Counted from the first letter of the stretch, positions 23,750 to 32,666 are shown. The stretch is 33,491 nt of DNA from Halomonas sp. (GCA_007116835.1 SKHS01000261.1:1-33491); one strand, 5' to 3'. Translations and numbers: made by a program. Notes: generated from the letters alone by a model not told the origin.

Positions 23750-23984
23750 CAAAGAGCTAAACGGCGATATAAATGCCGCTAGGCCAACATGGAAGAAAAA
23801 AAGAAGAGGGGCGTAGGGGAGGGCACTCGTTGCGGCATTGAGTGACAAAATTTATCGATAAAAACCCCGTTTGTTTGATGCGTATCAATTGGGCGAATTT
23901 AGTTAAAAAAAGTTAAGGCGTAAAATAGATGTGTTGTTGAACTGTTAAATTAATCTGCCATGCGCTGATGCGCCGAGAGCTACT

Positions 23985-25664
23985 ATGTTGCGAATGACAA
24001 TTAAAAAACGCCTGACCTTGATGGTTATCGTGATGCTAATCCTAATGTTGCTCATTAGTGCAATGGGCTTCAGCGGAATGGCTTCCTCTAATCGCGCGGT
24101 GGATACGATTTACCAAGAAAATTTACGTGATACCCAGCGCATTGCTCAGCTTAATGAGCACTCTAAAGATATGATTATGGAACTGTCACTTGCCGGCCAG
24201 CATGACCCAATGTTGGCAGTGAGTGCGCTTCACGACCACTCCGTGCAGATGCACATGGATAATATTATCCAAAATATCTCGCAGATTGACGCTATCTGGC
24301 ATGCATATTCGTCTAATGAAATGTCTGCCGGTACGGAAGCACTTGCGGAGCGTTTCCGTGAAAGTTATCAGCAACTACTAGTGACGGTAGTGCCCACAAT
24401 GCCGCTTTACTCAGTGGGTAACTACGATGAAGCCAATGAGATGGCTTTCACTCAAGCATTACCAGCCTATCGCCAAATGCACGCCACGTTAAATGAACTG
24501 ATCGAACAGGAAGAGCGTGAAGCTCAGGCGGGTTATGAACGTGCTGTTTCGCGTGCGGCAATGATGAGGAATTTGATGATCGGGGCTCTACTGGTCGCGG
24601 TTGTGTTGGCGGGTGTGCTTAGCTGGCTGCTGATTCAGCGGATCTTGCAGCCGCTGGTACAAGCGCGTCGCCATTTTCATGCGATGGCCGAAGGTGACCT
24701 AACGCAAAAAATTCACCATACCCACCGTGATGAAATCGGCGATATGCTTGATGAATTAGGCGACATGCAGGGTAAGCTGCAGGGGCTTATTGGTGGTATC
24801 CAGTCCTCAGCAGGCGCTATCTCTAGCGCTTCAAGTCAAATTTCGTCGGGCAATATTGATCTGTCACAGCGTACTGAAGAGCAGGCATCTAGTCTTCAAG
24901 AAACTGCCGCAAGTATGGAGCAGGTGGCCGCGACGGTAAAAAATAATACCCAGCACACTGGCGAAGCGAATGCGCTTGCACATGCCGCTAGCCGCTCAGC
25001 GAGCTATGGTGGGGAAAAAGTCAAAGAAGCCGTCAATAAAATGGATGAACTCAATCACAGTTCAGAAAAAATTAGCGGTATTGTGACTTTAATCGATGGT
25101 ATTGCCTTTCAGACCAATATTCTGGCGTTGAATGCCTCGGTAGAAGCCGCTCGCGCTGGAGAGCAGGGGCGGGGCTTTGCGGTGGTTGCTCAAGAAGTGA
25201 GAAGCCTGGCGCAGCGAAGCGCGGACGCAGCCAAACAAATTCAAGACTTAATCACCGACAATAACAGCGTGGTTGAGCAGGGAAGTAATCTGGTGAAAGC
25301 CGTTGGGGAGTCAATGGCACAGATAGTGGTGAATATCGGTAAAGTGTCGGACCTTATGGAGGACGTAAGCCGAGCATCTGATGAGCAGACCTCAGCCATT
25401 GATCAAATGAGCATTGCGATTAACCAGATGGATGATGTCACTCAGCAAAACGCCTCACTGGTTGAGCAAACGGCCACTGCATCAGCATCGTTGGGAGAGC
25501 AGGCGCAAGACCTTGCGAACGCAGTTGCCTACTTTAAAGTGGCGGAGGGCTACCAGCTGCCGATGCCACAAAAATCAGCAGGCGTGAGTAAGCAACCTGT
25601 TTCTAGCTATCAAGCACCTACCCGAAAAGCTGAGCCAGTCGCTGACGAGTGGGAAACATTCTAA
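23985..25664 (+). CDS. Methyl-accepting chemotaxis protein
   Basis: A 559-residue transmembrane chemoreceptor that signals to CheA-CheW. Membrane segment 1 is about 10-32. A periplasmic four-helix-bundle sensor spans about 33-192, segment 2 about 197-218, and a HAMP domain about 219-270 (QPLVQARRHFHAMAEGDL). The cytoplasmic coiled coil contains the hairpin tip GIAFQTNILALNASVEAARAGEQGRGFAVVAQEVRSLAQRS (about 373-413), the part that binds CheA and CheW. The protein ends in DEWETF, the CheR/CheB-docking pentapeptide pattern of high-abundance receptors such as Tar and Tsr, with E in place of N. The ligand is unknown. GAGAG upstream of the ATG supports the start. Confidence 0.95.
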   Translation: MLRMTIKKRLTLMVIVMLILMLLISAMGFSGMASSNRAVDTIYQENLRDTQRIAQLNEHSKDMIMELSLAGQHDPMLAVSALHDHSVQMHMDNIIQNISQIDAIWHAYSSNEMSAGTEALAERFRESYQQLLVTVVPTMPLYSVGNYDEANEMAFTQALPAYRQMHATLNELIEQEEREAQAGYERAVSRAAMMRNLMIGALLVAVVLAGVLSWLLIQRILQPLVQARRHFHAMAEGDLTQKIHHTHRDEIGDMLDELGDMQGKLQGLIGGIQSSAGAISSASSQISSGNIDLSQRTEEQASSLQETAASMEQVAATVKNNTQHTGEANALAHAASRSASYGGEKVKEAVNKMDELNHSSEKISGIVTLIDGIAFQTNILALNASVEAARAGEQGRGFAVVAQEVRSLAQRSADAAKQIQDLITDNNSVVEQGSNLVKAVGESMAQIVVNIGKVSDLMEDVSRASDEQTSAIDQMSIAINQMDDVTQQNASLVEQTATASASLGEQAQDLANAVAYFKVAEGYQLPMPQKSAGVSKQPVSSYQAPTRKAEPVADEWETF

Positions 25665-25676
25665 CGAACCAACCGT

Positions 25677-26051
25677 TTAAAAGCGTCGCTGCCAAGGCCA
25701 GCGGCGCTTGGCTGGCGTGTCGGTTTGTTCAATCGCGTTGGTTAGCGCCAGCATAATGGCACTTAGCTGACGGTAACAAACAGCGCTGCTTAGTACGCCA
25801 GGGCACTGCTTGAGGAGCAAGTCGCACTGCTGAGAGGCGATAAACACGTGCTCGGTGACAGGTGGCGGGAAGAGCGGTTTGGCTTGCTGGCTGCAGCGGG
25901 CTAATTCCCGCGACATCAGGGTGAGCATGCTGGTGTCTAGCCAGCAGGGCAGCGGGTCGTCTAACCGGCCGGCAATCGAGTGTTGCACTGCTTCAAAAGA
26001 GGTGCGTAAAAAAATCAACGTTTGGCGAAGCTGGCGTTGCTCACTAGTCAT
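25677..26051 (-). CDS. Small uncharacterised helical protein
   Basis: A 124-residue soluble protein that I do not recognise. It is predicted all-helical (RQLRQTLIFLRTSFEAVQHSI, MLTLMSRELARCSQQ, AVCYRQLSAIMLALTNAIEQ) with three Cys and a basic, Trp-containing tail (PAKRRWPWQRRF). There is no signal peptide or membrane segment. It is tail-to-tail with the chemoreceptor (12 bases apart), so a shared role is not implied. The upstream ribosome binding site is weak. It could be a lineage-specific protein. Confidence 0.55.
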   Translation of the reverse strand: MTSEQRQLRQTLIFLRTSFEAVQHSIAGRLDDPLPCWLDTSMLTLMSRELARCSQQAKPLFPPPVTEHVFIASQQCDLLLKQCPGVLSSAVCYRQLSAIMLALTNAIEQTDTPAKRRWPWQRRF

Positions 26052-26065
26052 GGCACTTATCCATA

Positions 26066-26169
26066 GAGCTTACTTTTAGTACTGACTGATCGAACTTGCT
26101 ATCAAGGCTTACTAACAGAACTTACTATCAGGGCTTACTAACGGAGCTTGTCGTTACCTCAACTGATCG
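26066..26169. repeat. Degenerate 26-bp tandem repeat, about four units
   Basis: Units begin at 26066, 26092, 26118 and 26144. Units 2 and 3 (each starting GAACTT and containing CTATCA and GGCTTACTAAC) agree at 23 of 26 positions; units 1 and 4 are more divergent but keep GAGCTT at the same phase. The array sits upstream of the minus-strand small protein and downstream of the M24-type gene. No ORF is seen between 26052 and 26285. Confidence 0.65.
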
Positions 26170-26285
26170 TCACCTCAGATGAAAGTATCTATGAAAAGAT
26201 AGTGGTTCTCATTTGCATATTTGATGACGATAACGCTGGCTAAGCATACTGTCAATCTTAGGTTATTAGCGCGATGATCTATTCG

Positions 26286-27476
26286 TTATTGATCGGTTGT
26301 CTGATAGAGCTGCCAATCGTTATTGGTCAGTGGCTTGGCACCGTGTTGGGTAACCACTACGGTATCGCTTAACCCTACTCCCCACTGGCCTGGAACGCGT
26401 AGGCAAAGCGGTAAGTGGAAGACCATGTTTTCTTCGAAGGAACGATGCAGGCCTTGGGCAATATAGCCGGTGCCTTCCACCCAGCTAGGGGGGAATTGTG
26501 CGCCTACGGCGTAGCCAAATACTCCCGAAAAAAACAGCTGGTCACGGGTGGGTGCTAGTAGGGCATCCGCCGCCCTCGCGGCATCATCAAAGGTGTTGCC
26601 TGGTGTCATGTGGCTGCACAGCGTCTCGAACAGCGAGCGACATAGGTCGCGGGTGGCGGTTAATTCAGCGTTAGGCTTACCTGTCACCGCGGTGCGCATC
26701 ATCGGGGCGGTATAGCGCTGGTAAGCGGCACCAAATTCTAAAAATATCGGTTCATTGGGCTGGATGACGCGACGCTTATGGTTAACGTGAATCACCCCGA
26801 TGCGTTGCCCGCTGGTCACGATAGGCTGCAAGCTCATGAACTCACTACCGTTTTCTAATAAGGCTTTAGCACCGATGGCCGCAATATCGTTATCCGTTAT
26901 GCCTGGGCGAATAGCGGCCATTGCGGCCTCTAACCCTGCAGCGGTAATGCGCGCACTTTCGCTAAGCATTTCAAGTTCGGCACTACTTTTCACAATGCGA
27001 ATCGTATCGAGTAGGTCACCTGCTTCACAGAAGCGCTCTTTGCCTACCGAGCGGGTCAGCGCATCCATCACGCCCACACGTAAACCGCTGCTCCAGCCGT
27101 CGATGCCAATTTGCTCGCAAGGCGTGAGTAAATCCGCTAGCGGCGTGATGATTTCATCCAGGCTTTCCCATCGGTAACCAATGATTTCATCAACACGGGC
27201 AGTGACTACTGCCGCTCCCGTTTCAATGGATGCCACCTGTAACACCAACTGTGCAGGTGTGCACACTAAGCAGGCGTGTACTGATACCTCAAAGGTGTGA
27301 TAGCCGGTTAGGTAGTTAATATCGGCAGGGTCTGTGAGCAGCAGTGCATCCAGCCCGCGCTGGGCCATGGCATGGCGCACCTTGTCTAGGCGCGTCTGGT
27401 ATTCGCCAAGCGCAAAGGGCAACTCACTTTGGGCGAGCGTCTCGGCAAGGGCGGTGCGGTAGTGTTGATAATCCAT
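26286..27476 (-). CDS. M24-fold hydrolase, creatinase/ectoine-hydrolase-like
   Basis: A 396-residue protein with the creatinase-type N-terminal domain (about 25-150, RLDKVRHAMAQRGLDALLLTDPADINYLTGYHTF) and a pita-bread catalytic domain. M24 metallopeptidases need five metal ligands (D, D, H, E, E). Here the matching sites read LEFGA (E247), YTAPMMRT (A257), GYAVGAQF (Y322), FHLPL (no Glu) and GVGLSDTVVVT (S370), so a metal centre looks impossible. Creatinase likewise works without metal. The close cousin in halophiles is the ectoine hydrolase DoeA/EutD, but its partner deacetylase gene doeB is not next to it. A carboxamide or cyclic amidine hydrolase is likely and the substrate open. It stands alone. 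Confidence 0.7.
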   Translation of the reverse strand: MDYQHYRTALAETLAQSELPFALGEYQTRLDKVRHAMAQRGLDALLLTDPADINYLTGYHTFEVSVHACLVCTPAQLVLQVASIETGAAVVTARVDEIIGYRWESLDEIITPLADLLTPCEQIGIDGWSSGLRVGVMDALTRSVGKERFCEAGDLLDTIRIVKSSAELEMLSESARITAAGLEAAMAAIRPGITDNDIAAIGAKALLENGSEFMSLQPIVTSGQRIGVIHVNHKRRVIQPNEPIFLEFGAAYQRYTAPMMRTAVTGKPNAELTATRDLCRSLFETLCSHMTPGNTFDDAARAADALLAPTRDQLFFSGVFGYAVGAQFPPSWVEGTGYIAQGLHRSFEENMVFHLPLCLRVPGQWGVGLSDTVVVTQHGAKPLTNNDWQLYQTTDQ

Positions 27477-27540
27477 AGCAGTCTCCGGTGGCGGCTATGG
27501 TGAGTATAGGCAGATCATTTACCAACACGAAAAGCATTAT

Positions 27541-28245
27541 TCAACGACGACAAAACGGCCAGACTTGATAAAACTTGCGGCACTGAAACTCTGCTTCGCA
27601 GGCGTTGAGCTGCGCTTGATAACGGTTAGCACGGGCTGCCACTTGGCTGCCTGCACGCAGTACGTGGGGTTTACTGCGGTAGGAGCCTCGCTGATAACCC
27701 CCTGCGCCTTCATGGTAAGCGTAATAAAGGTGTTCAGGATTACTTAGCGAAATGCCCGCCTGTTGCTGAGAACGGCGATTATACCAACCAATAAAATCAG
27801 TGGCGTGCTTCATATGCGTACGCCGTGCCATCAAACTGCCTGCTTGGTCACGGTACTCGCCCCAGACCGGGTCTTGGGCTTGGGCGTAACCTCTGGCGGA
27901 AGAGGGGCGGGGGCCGGGAATAAAGCCCAGGTAATATTTGCGGTCGGGGCGCACATGGCTACGAAACGAAGACTCCTGCTGAATAAACGACATCTGCGTG
28001 GCGATGGGTGTGCCCCATTTCTCTTCGGAAGCGCGGGCATAGTCATACCAGCTCGGCTGCTCACGGAAAATTTCGCAAATGTTGCTTTGGTCTTCAGGTG
28101 GGTTCGGTGAGAACGTGGCGCAACCTGAAAGCAGTAGCATAACGCCCAGTACCGCCCACAGACGCAGCGCGTTTAAGCTAGGAGCTCTCAAGCTGGAAAC
28201 CTTCACATTAGAAGAAACAGTAAAGCCATTAACAGGGCGGAGCAT
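27541..28245 (-). CDS. Transglycosylase SLT-like lipoprotein
   Basis: A 234-residue envelope lipoprotein. The N-terminus carries an unusually long 41-residue leader and the lipobox LLSGC (C42). The mature domain resembles soluble lytic transglycosylases: TQMSFIQQESSFRSHVRP (candidate catalytic Glu at 91), then YYLGFIPGPRPSSARGYAQAQDPVWGEY and YYAYHEGAGGYQRGSY. These enzymes cleave peptidoglycan glycan chains to form anhydromuropeptides. The C-terminus has several Cys that may pair. AAGGAC 8 bases before the ATG supports the start. It follows the MocR-type gene by 59 bases on the same strand, so some readthrough is possible. The activity is inferred from the fold. Confidence 0.8.
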   Translation of the reverse strand: MLRPVNGFTVSSNVKVSSLRAPSLNALRLWAVLGVMLLLSGCATFSPNPPEDQSNICEIFREQPSWYDYARASEEKWGTPIATQMSFIQQESSFRSHVRPDRKYYLGFIPGPRPSSARGYAQAQDPVWGEYRDQAGSLMARRTHMKHATDFIGWYNRRSQQQAGISLSNPEHLYYAYHEGAGGYQRGSYRSKPHVLRAGSQVAARANRYQAQLNACEAEFQCRKFYQVWPFCRR

Positions 28246-28304
28246 GCAAAAGTCCTTGCGAATAGGTTGTTGTAAGCCAATGCGTGGTGATGAATGTATC
28301 GCGC

Positions 28305-29723
28305 TTAACGTAGCAGCCTTTCTAAGCAGCGACGCAGCCGCTGGGCTTCACGTACCAGTGTTTCCCCTGAGAGCATGCCGACGCCCATCACCAAGCCAAC
28401 GCGTGGATCTGTCTCAGTGCATACCGTGCTGAGTGGCCTCACTATCAGGTGCTCTTTGAGCAGTGCCTGGGCCAACGCCACATCATTAACCCCGAATTCA
28501 AACTCAACGCACAGGCTGATCGCGCTAGTTGGGGGTGACACACTCTGTACGTTGGGCAGTGAACTAAGCTGGTCGTGCAGCACCTGCTGGCGGCCTAAAT
28601 AGTCGCGCTGAATACGGCGGCACCAGGCATCTAAATCACCATCAAAAATAAACTGCGCCAATACGGCTTGGTCCAGCATACGGCCTTCGCGAAATAACTC
28701 GCTGCGTAGGCGGTTCATTGGGCCTGCCAAATGGCGTGGCACCACCAAATAGCCAAGCCGCAGACCGGGAAACATCATCTTCGAGAATGAGCCTACCAGC
28801 AAGTGGCGCTCTGAGTGTGGATCAAACAGCAGGTTGGGGTGATCGTCGCGGGTGAATTCGTAATCGTCTTCAACGATGTAGGTGGGCGACAACGCATCGC
28901 ACAACTGCTGCTTATGAGCTGCGTGCGTGGGCACGCTGAGTGGGTAGTGATGGGAGCCGGTCAAATAAGCGAGGGAAATATTGCCAGCCACCGTCGGTAA
29001 AGCATGTCCCTTATCAGGCAACCAAGGCACCATCTCAATCGTTAAGCCCGCGGCGGTAAACACATTGCGTGCCCCCCAGTAGCACGGCGATTCCATGGCT
29101 ACGGTATCTCCTACATCAGCGAGCGCCATGGCACATAGCTCAATGCCGTTATGGGTGCCGTCGGTGATGATGATTTGCTCCGTATCACAGTGGATGTTGC
29201 GCCAATGCGCTAGAAATTCACGAATAGCGCGCTTAAGCGGCCCATAACCGCCGGTGGAATAGGACAACAACAAAGCATTTTGCGGCACGGTGACGCTGGC
29301 ATAGAGCTGACGCCACTTGCGCATTGGAAACTGCGCGATGTCTGGTATGCCAGGCACAAAGGCACCGCTTTGCACCGTGCTCGCCCCTGGCCAGCGCAAC
29401 ACTTGCTGAGCGCGTTTTGAAAGCTGAACACTTGGCGGTGTTGGCGCGGCAGACACTTCTTTCTTACAACTCCAGGTGCCTTTGCCATGAAACGTCGTCA
29501 GTAGGCCTTCTTCAATAAGTGACGCAATGGCACGAGACAGCGTGTGTCGAGCAACGCCCAACGTTACTGCCAACTGCCGGTGTGACGGCAGGCGAGTTTG
29601 GTGCGGCCACGCTTGGGTGACCGCCTGTCTCAGGGCTTGCTCTAGGCGCACTTGTTTACTCAAACGCTCAGGCTGCTGGGCATAGCGTTTTACAAGTTGC
29701 TGTAACACGTCCTGGCGATCCAT
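28305..29723 (-). CDS. gabR: MocR/GabR-type regulator of gabDT
   Basis: A 472-residue fusion of an N-terminal GntR winged helix (about 22-84: LEQALRQAVTQAWPHQTRLPSHRQLAVTLGVARHTLSRAIASLIEEGLL) and a fold-type I aminotransferase domain (about 105-472). The aminotransferase part keeps the PLP Lys in GSFSKMMFPGLRLGYLVVP (K315), the D of IVEDDYEFT and the SYSTGGYGPLKRAIREFL stretch. These proteins sense PLP with an amino acid (GABA in GabR) and regulate the neighbouring gene. It is divergent from gabD across 137 bases, with direct repeats in that gap, so it most likely activates gabDT and represses itself. AGAGGA 6 bases before the ATG supports the start. Confidence 0.88.
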   Translation of the reverse strand: MDRQDVLQQLVKRYAQQPERLSKQVRLEQALRQAVTQAWPHQTRLPSHRQLAVTLGVARHTLSRAIASLIEEGLLTTFHGKGTWSCKKEVSAAPTPPSVQLSKRAQQVLRWPGASTVQSGAFVPGIPDIAQFPMRKWRQLYASVTVPQNALLLSYSTGGYGPLKRAIREFLAHWRNIHCDTEQIIITDGTHNGIELCAMALADVGDTVAMESPCYWGARNVFTAAGLTIEMVPWLPDKGHALPTVAGNISLAYLTGSHHYPLSVPTHAAHKQQLCDALSPTYIVEDDYEFTRDDHPNLLFDPHSERHLLVGSFSKMMFPGLRLGYLVVPRHLAGPMNRLRSELFREGRMLDQAVLAQFIFDGDLDAWCRRIQRDYLGRQQVLHDQLSSLPNVQSVSPPTSAISLCVEFEFGVNDVALAQALLKEHLIVRPLSTVCTETDPRVGLVMGVGMLSGETLVREAQRLRRCLERLLR

Positions 29724-29770
29724 TCACATCCTCTTATTGTCACGATGCTCCCCGTTTAACTAGTAAAACA

Positions 29771-29801
29771 GAAAAGTGGTCTGGTTGAACGAAAAAGTGG
29801 T
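29771..29801. promoter_or_regulatory. Candidate GabR/MocR operator (two direct repeats)
   Basis: AAAAGTGGT occurs at 29772-29780 and again at 29793-29801, exactly 21 bases apart (two helical turns), in the gap between the MocR-type regulator and gabD. MocR-family regulators bind direct repeats in the shared divergent promoter region. The first repeat is followed by CTGG. The exact promoters were not resolved. Confidence 0.55.
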
Positions 29802-29860
29802 GCATTCGCCTGCCAACACATTGCTGCTAGCGTGCCTATCATGTTGCAGACCAGGAGAAG

Positions 29861-31315
29861 ATGATGAGCTTTATCGAACAGTGGTTACACGATGCAGTGC
29901 CCACCCTGGTGGGTGGCGAGTGGCGCAAGGGCCAACAAACCTTTGCCGTTGATAACCCCGCGACCGGCGAGACGATTGCCCGCGTTGCCGACTTAGGTGC
30001 CGATGATGCTCGCGACGCAGTGGCTGCCGCGTATGCCGCTGGGCCAGCCTGGCGCGCAACGCCAGTCAAACAGCGCTCGGCATTGCTGCGCCGCTGGTTT
30101 GAGCTGATCAATGAACACGCCGACGACTTAGCTCGCTTGATGACCCTAGAGCAGGGCAAGCCACTGGCGGAAGCCAAAGGTGAAGTGGCTTACGGCGCTT
30201 CATTTATTGAGTTTTTCGCTGAAGAAGCCAAGCGCATGGCCGGGGAAACCCTGCCCAGCCACGGCGCGGACAAGCGCCTGCTGGTGCTGCGCGAGCCGGT
30301 CGGCGTAGTGGCAGCAATTACCCCCTGGAACTTCCCGCTAGCGATGATTACTCGCAAGTGTGCCCCGGCCTTGGCCGCAGGCTGCACCGTGGTGATTAAG
30401 CCTGCTGAAGCCACGCCGTTAACCGCGCTTGCTGCCGCTTACCTAGCACTAGAAGCGGGCTTGCCAGCCGGCACCATCAACGTGATTACCGCCTCAAAAC
30501 CGGCAGCGGTTGGCGACGTGCTCACCACCGACGCTCGGGTGCGTAAAGTCTCGTTTACTGGCTCGACCCCAGTGGGTAAACACCTGCTCGCTCAGTGCGC
30601 TAGCACAGTGAAGAAAACCGCCATGGAACTGGGCGGCAACGCGCCGTTTATCGTCTTTGATGACGCTGATGTGGACGCCGCCGTAGAAGGGGCGATTGCC
30701 TCAAAATTCCGTAACGCCGGACAAACCTGTGTGTGTACCAACCGTTTCCTAGTGCAGGACGGTGTTTACGATGCGTTCGTCAGCAAGCTGACCGAGCGTG
30801 TTAGCGCGCTGAAGGTCGGCGATGGTTTAACACAAGGCAGCACCATCGGCCCGCTGATTAACCAGGTGGCGGTGGAGAAAGTGCAGCGTCACGTAGACGA
30901 CGCGGTGAATCAAGGCGCGCGACTGCTCTGCGGTGGCAAGCCCCACGCCGCAGGCGAGCGCTTCTTCACGCCCACGGTACTGGCTGACGTCACCACCCAG
31001 ATGGCAGTGGCCGATGAAGAAACCTTCGGCCCAGTGGCTCCCATATTCCGTTTCCAGCGTGATGAAGAAGCGATTGCCATGGCCAACGATACGCCGTTTG
31101 GCTTGGCAGCTTACTTCTACGCCACGGGTTACCGCCGCATCTGGCACACCATGGAGCAGTTGGAATACGGCATGGTTGGCGTTAATGAAGGACTGATTTC
31201 TACCGAACTAGCGCCGTTTGGCGGCGTGAAAGAGTCCGGGTTGGGGCGTGAAGGTTCTCATCACGGGTTGGATGAGTTTACTGAGCTGAAGTACGTCTGC
31301 GTTGGCGGTCTATAA
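29861..31315 (+). CDS. gabD: Succinate-semialdehyde dehydrogenase GabD
   Basis: A 484-residue aldehyde dehydrogenase that oxidises succinate semialdehyde to succinate with NAD(P)+, the second step of GABA breakdown. It has the cofactor-binding ITPWNFPLAMITRK and KPAEATPLTAL, FTGSTPVGK, the general base Glu in MELGGN (E256) and the catalytic Cys in NAGQTC (C290), followed by the redox-family Cys-Val-Cys order. The C-terminus GVKESGLGREGSHHGLDEFTELKYVCVGG is typical of GabD. AGGAG precedes two adjacent ATG codons (29861 and 29864); the second has the better spacing of 6. It is the first gene of a pair with gabT, which follows after 8 bases. Confidence 0.93.
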   Translation: MMSFIEQWLHDAVPTLVGGEWRKGQQTFAVDNPATGETIARVADLGADDARDAVAAAYAAGPAWRATPVKQRSALLRRWFELINEHADDLARLMTLEQGKPLAEAKGEVAYGASFIEFFAEEAKRMAGETLPSHGADKRLLVLREPVGVVAAITPWNFPLAMITRKCAPALAAGCTVVIKPAEATPLTALAAAYLALEAGLPAGTINVITASKPAAVGDVLTTDARVRKVSFTGSTPVGKHLLAQCASTVKKTAMELGGNAPFIVFDDADVDAAVEGAIASKFRNAGQTCVCTNRFLVQDGVYDAFVSKLTERVSALKVGDGLTQGSTIGPLINQVAVEKVQRHVDDAVNQGARLLCGGKPHAAGERFFTPTVLADVTTQMAVADEETFGPVAPIFRFQRDEEAIAMANDTPFGLAAYFYATGYRRIWHTMEQLEYGMVGVNEGLISTELAPFGGVKESGLGREGSHHGLDEFTELKYVCVGGL

Positions 31316-31323
31316 GGAAAACG

Positions 31324-32598
31324 ATGATGAATAACCAAGAATTGAACGAACTGAAACACCGCTATGTGGCCAACGGTGCCGCCACGCCTACCACCCAGTT
31401 TGCCGAGCGCGCTGAAAACGCCGAACTGTGGGATGCCGACGGCAACCGTTGGATCGACTTCGCGGGCGGCATTGGTGTGCTCAACTTGGGTCACCGCCAT
31501 CCAAAAATTGTCGCGGCAGTAGAAGCGCAGCTTAAAAAAGTCATGCACACCAGCGCGGCAGTGATCTCCTACGCCCCTTACGTGCAGCTGTGCCAAAAAC
31601 TTTGTGAACTGACGCCGGTGCGTGGCCCCGAGCGTAAAGCAATGCTGGTGAATACCGGTGCTGAAGCGCTGGAAAACGCCGTGAAGATCGCCCGCGCGGC
31701 GACTGGCCGTACAGGCATTATCACGTTCGATGGTGCTTTCCACGGCCGTACCATGATGACGCTGGCCATGACCGGCAAGGTACTGCCCTATAAGAATGAC
31801 TTCGGCCCGATGCCGGGTGATGTGTTCCGCGCGCCGTTCCCCAACCCGCTGCACGGTATCAGCGAAGAAGCGTCGTTAGACGCCATTCGCACGCTGTTCA
31901 AAACCGATATTGCCCCGCATCGCACAGCGGCCATCGTGATTGAGCCGGTACAGGGCGAGGGCGGTTTCTACATCGCCTCACCGGATTACCTGAAAGCGCT
32001 ACGTGCGCTGTGTGACGAGCACGGTATTTTGCTGATCGCCGATGAAGTGCAGTCCGGCTTTGCCCGTACCGGTAAGCTGTTTGCGCTCGAACATAGCGGT
32101 ATTGAAGCGGACATCCTCACCACCGCCAAGAGCCTGGCGAACGGCATGCCGCTATCGGCGGTTGTGGGTAGTGCCAAAGTGATGGACGCCTCTGGCCCCA
32201 ACTCCCTGGGCGGCACTTACAGCGGCAACCCGCTCTCCTGCGCAGCGGCGTTAGCGGTGATTGAGGTGATCGAAGAAGAAAATATCCTGGCGCGCAGCGA
32301 ACAGATGGGCAAAATGCTCGCCGAGCGTTTCGCGGTATGGGAAGCGCGCTTCTCCGCCGTTGCCCACGGCCGCCAGCTCGGCGCCATGGCCGCGTTCGAA
32401 CTGCTCAACAGCGAAGGCAAGCCGGATACTCAGATGACCGGTGCCCTTTGTGCCAAAGCCCGTGAAAAAGGCCTGATCCTGCTTTCTTGTGGTTTCTACG
32501 GCAACAGCATCCGCATTCTGGTGCCGCTGACGGTGTCGTCTGCGGTGTTGGAGGAAGGGGTGAGTATTATTGAGGCGTCGTTGGAAGCGTTAAGCTAG
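31324..32598 (+). CDS. gabT: 4-aminobutyrate aminotransferase GabT
   Basis: A 424-residue class-III PLP aminotransferase that moves the amino group of GABA to 2-oxoglutarate, giving succinate semialdehyde for GabD. It has GGIGVLNLGHRHPKIVAAVE near the N-terminus, the phosphate-binding NTGAEALENAVKIARAATGR, IEPVQGEGGF, IADEVQSGFARTG (D240) and the PLP Lys in TTAKSLANGMPLSAVVG (K269). The length and motifs are standard GabT; related omega-amino acids such as 5-aminovalerate may also be used. AAGGA lies 5 bases before the ATG at 31324. A terminator follows at 32617-32666. Confidence 0.93.
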   Translation: MMNNQELNELKHRYVANGAATPTTQFAERAENAELWDADGNRWIDFAGGIGVLNLGHRHPKIVAAVEAQLKKVMHTSAAVISYAPYVQLCQKLCELTPVRGPERKAMLVNTGAEALENAVKIARAATGRTGIITFDGAFHGRTMMTLAMTGKVLPYKNDFGPMPGDVFRAPFPNPLHGISEEASLDAIRTLFKTDIAPHRTAAIVIEPVQGEGGFYIASPDYLKALRALCDEHGILLIADEVQSGFARTGKLFALEHSGIEADILTTAKSLANGMPLSAVVGSAKVMDASGPNSLGGTYSGNPLSCAAALAVIEVIEEENILARSEQMGKMLAERFAVWEARFSAVAHGRQLGAMAAFELLNSEGKPDTQMTGALCAKAREKGLILLSCGFYGNSIRILVPLTVSSAVLEEGVSIIEASLEALS

Positions 32599-32616
32599 TA
32601 GCGTTTAGGCAGTACT

Positions 32617-32666
32617 AAGCCCGCCCATTGTCAGGCAGCGTAAGCTGTTGGCGGTGGGCGGGTTTT
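32617..32666 (+). terminator. Terminator of the gabDT operon
   Basis: AAGCCCGCCCA (32617-32627) pairs with TGGGCGGGTTTT (32655-32666), a long GC-rich stem around a 27-base internal sequence that can pair further, followed by T. It lies 18 bases past the gabT stop. It also separates gabT from the convergent AraC-type gene. Confidence 0.75.

Noticed and set aside
23851..23862. Palindrome TTTATCGATAAA as an operator
   Set aside because: A single AT-rich 12-bp palindrome without a partner or recognised regulator; chance occurrence is plausible.
23940..23984. Sigma-28 (flagellar) promoter before the chemoreceptor
   Set aside because: A TAAA with a weak match to GCCGATAA was seen, but only about five of eight positions agree and the leader would be too short.
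31261..31854. 197-codon minus-strand ORF inside gabT
   Set aside because: It is a shadow of gabD and gabT, which have complete catalytic motifs.
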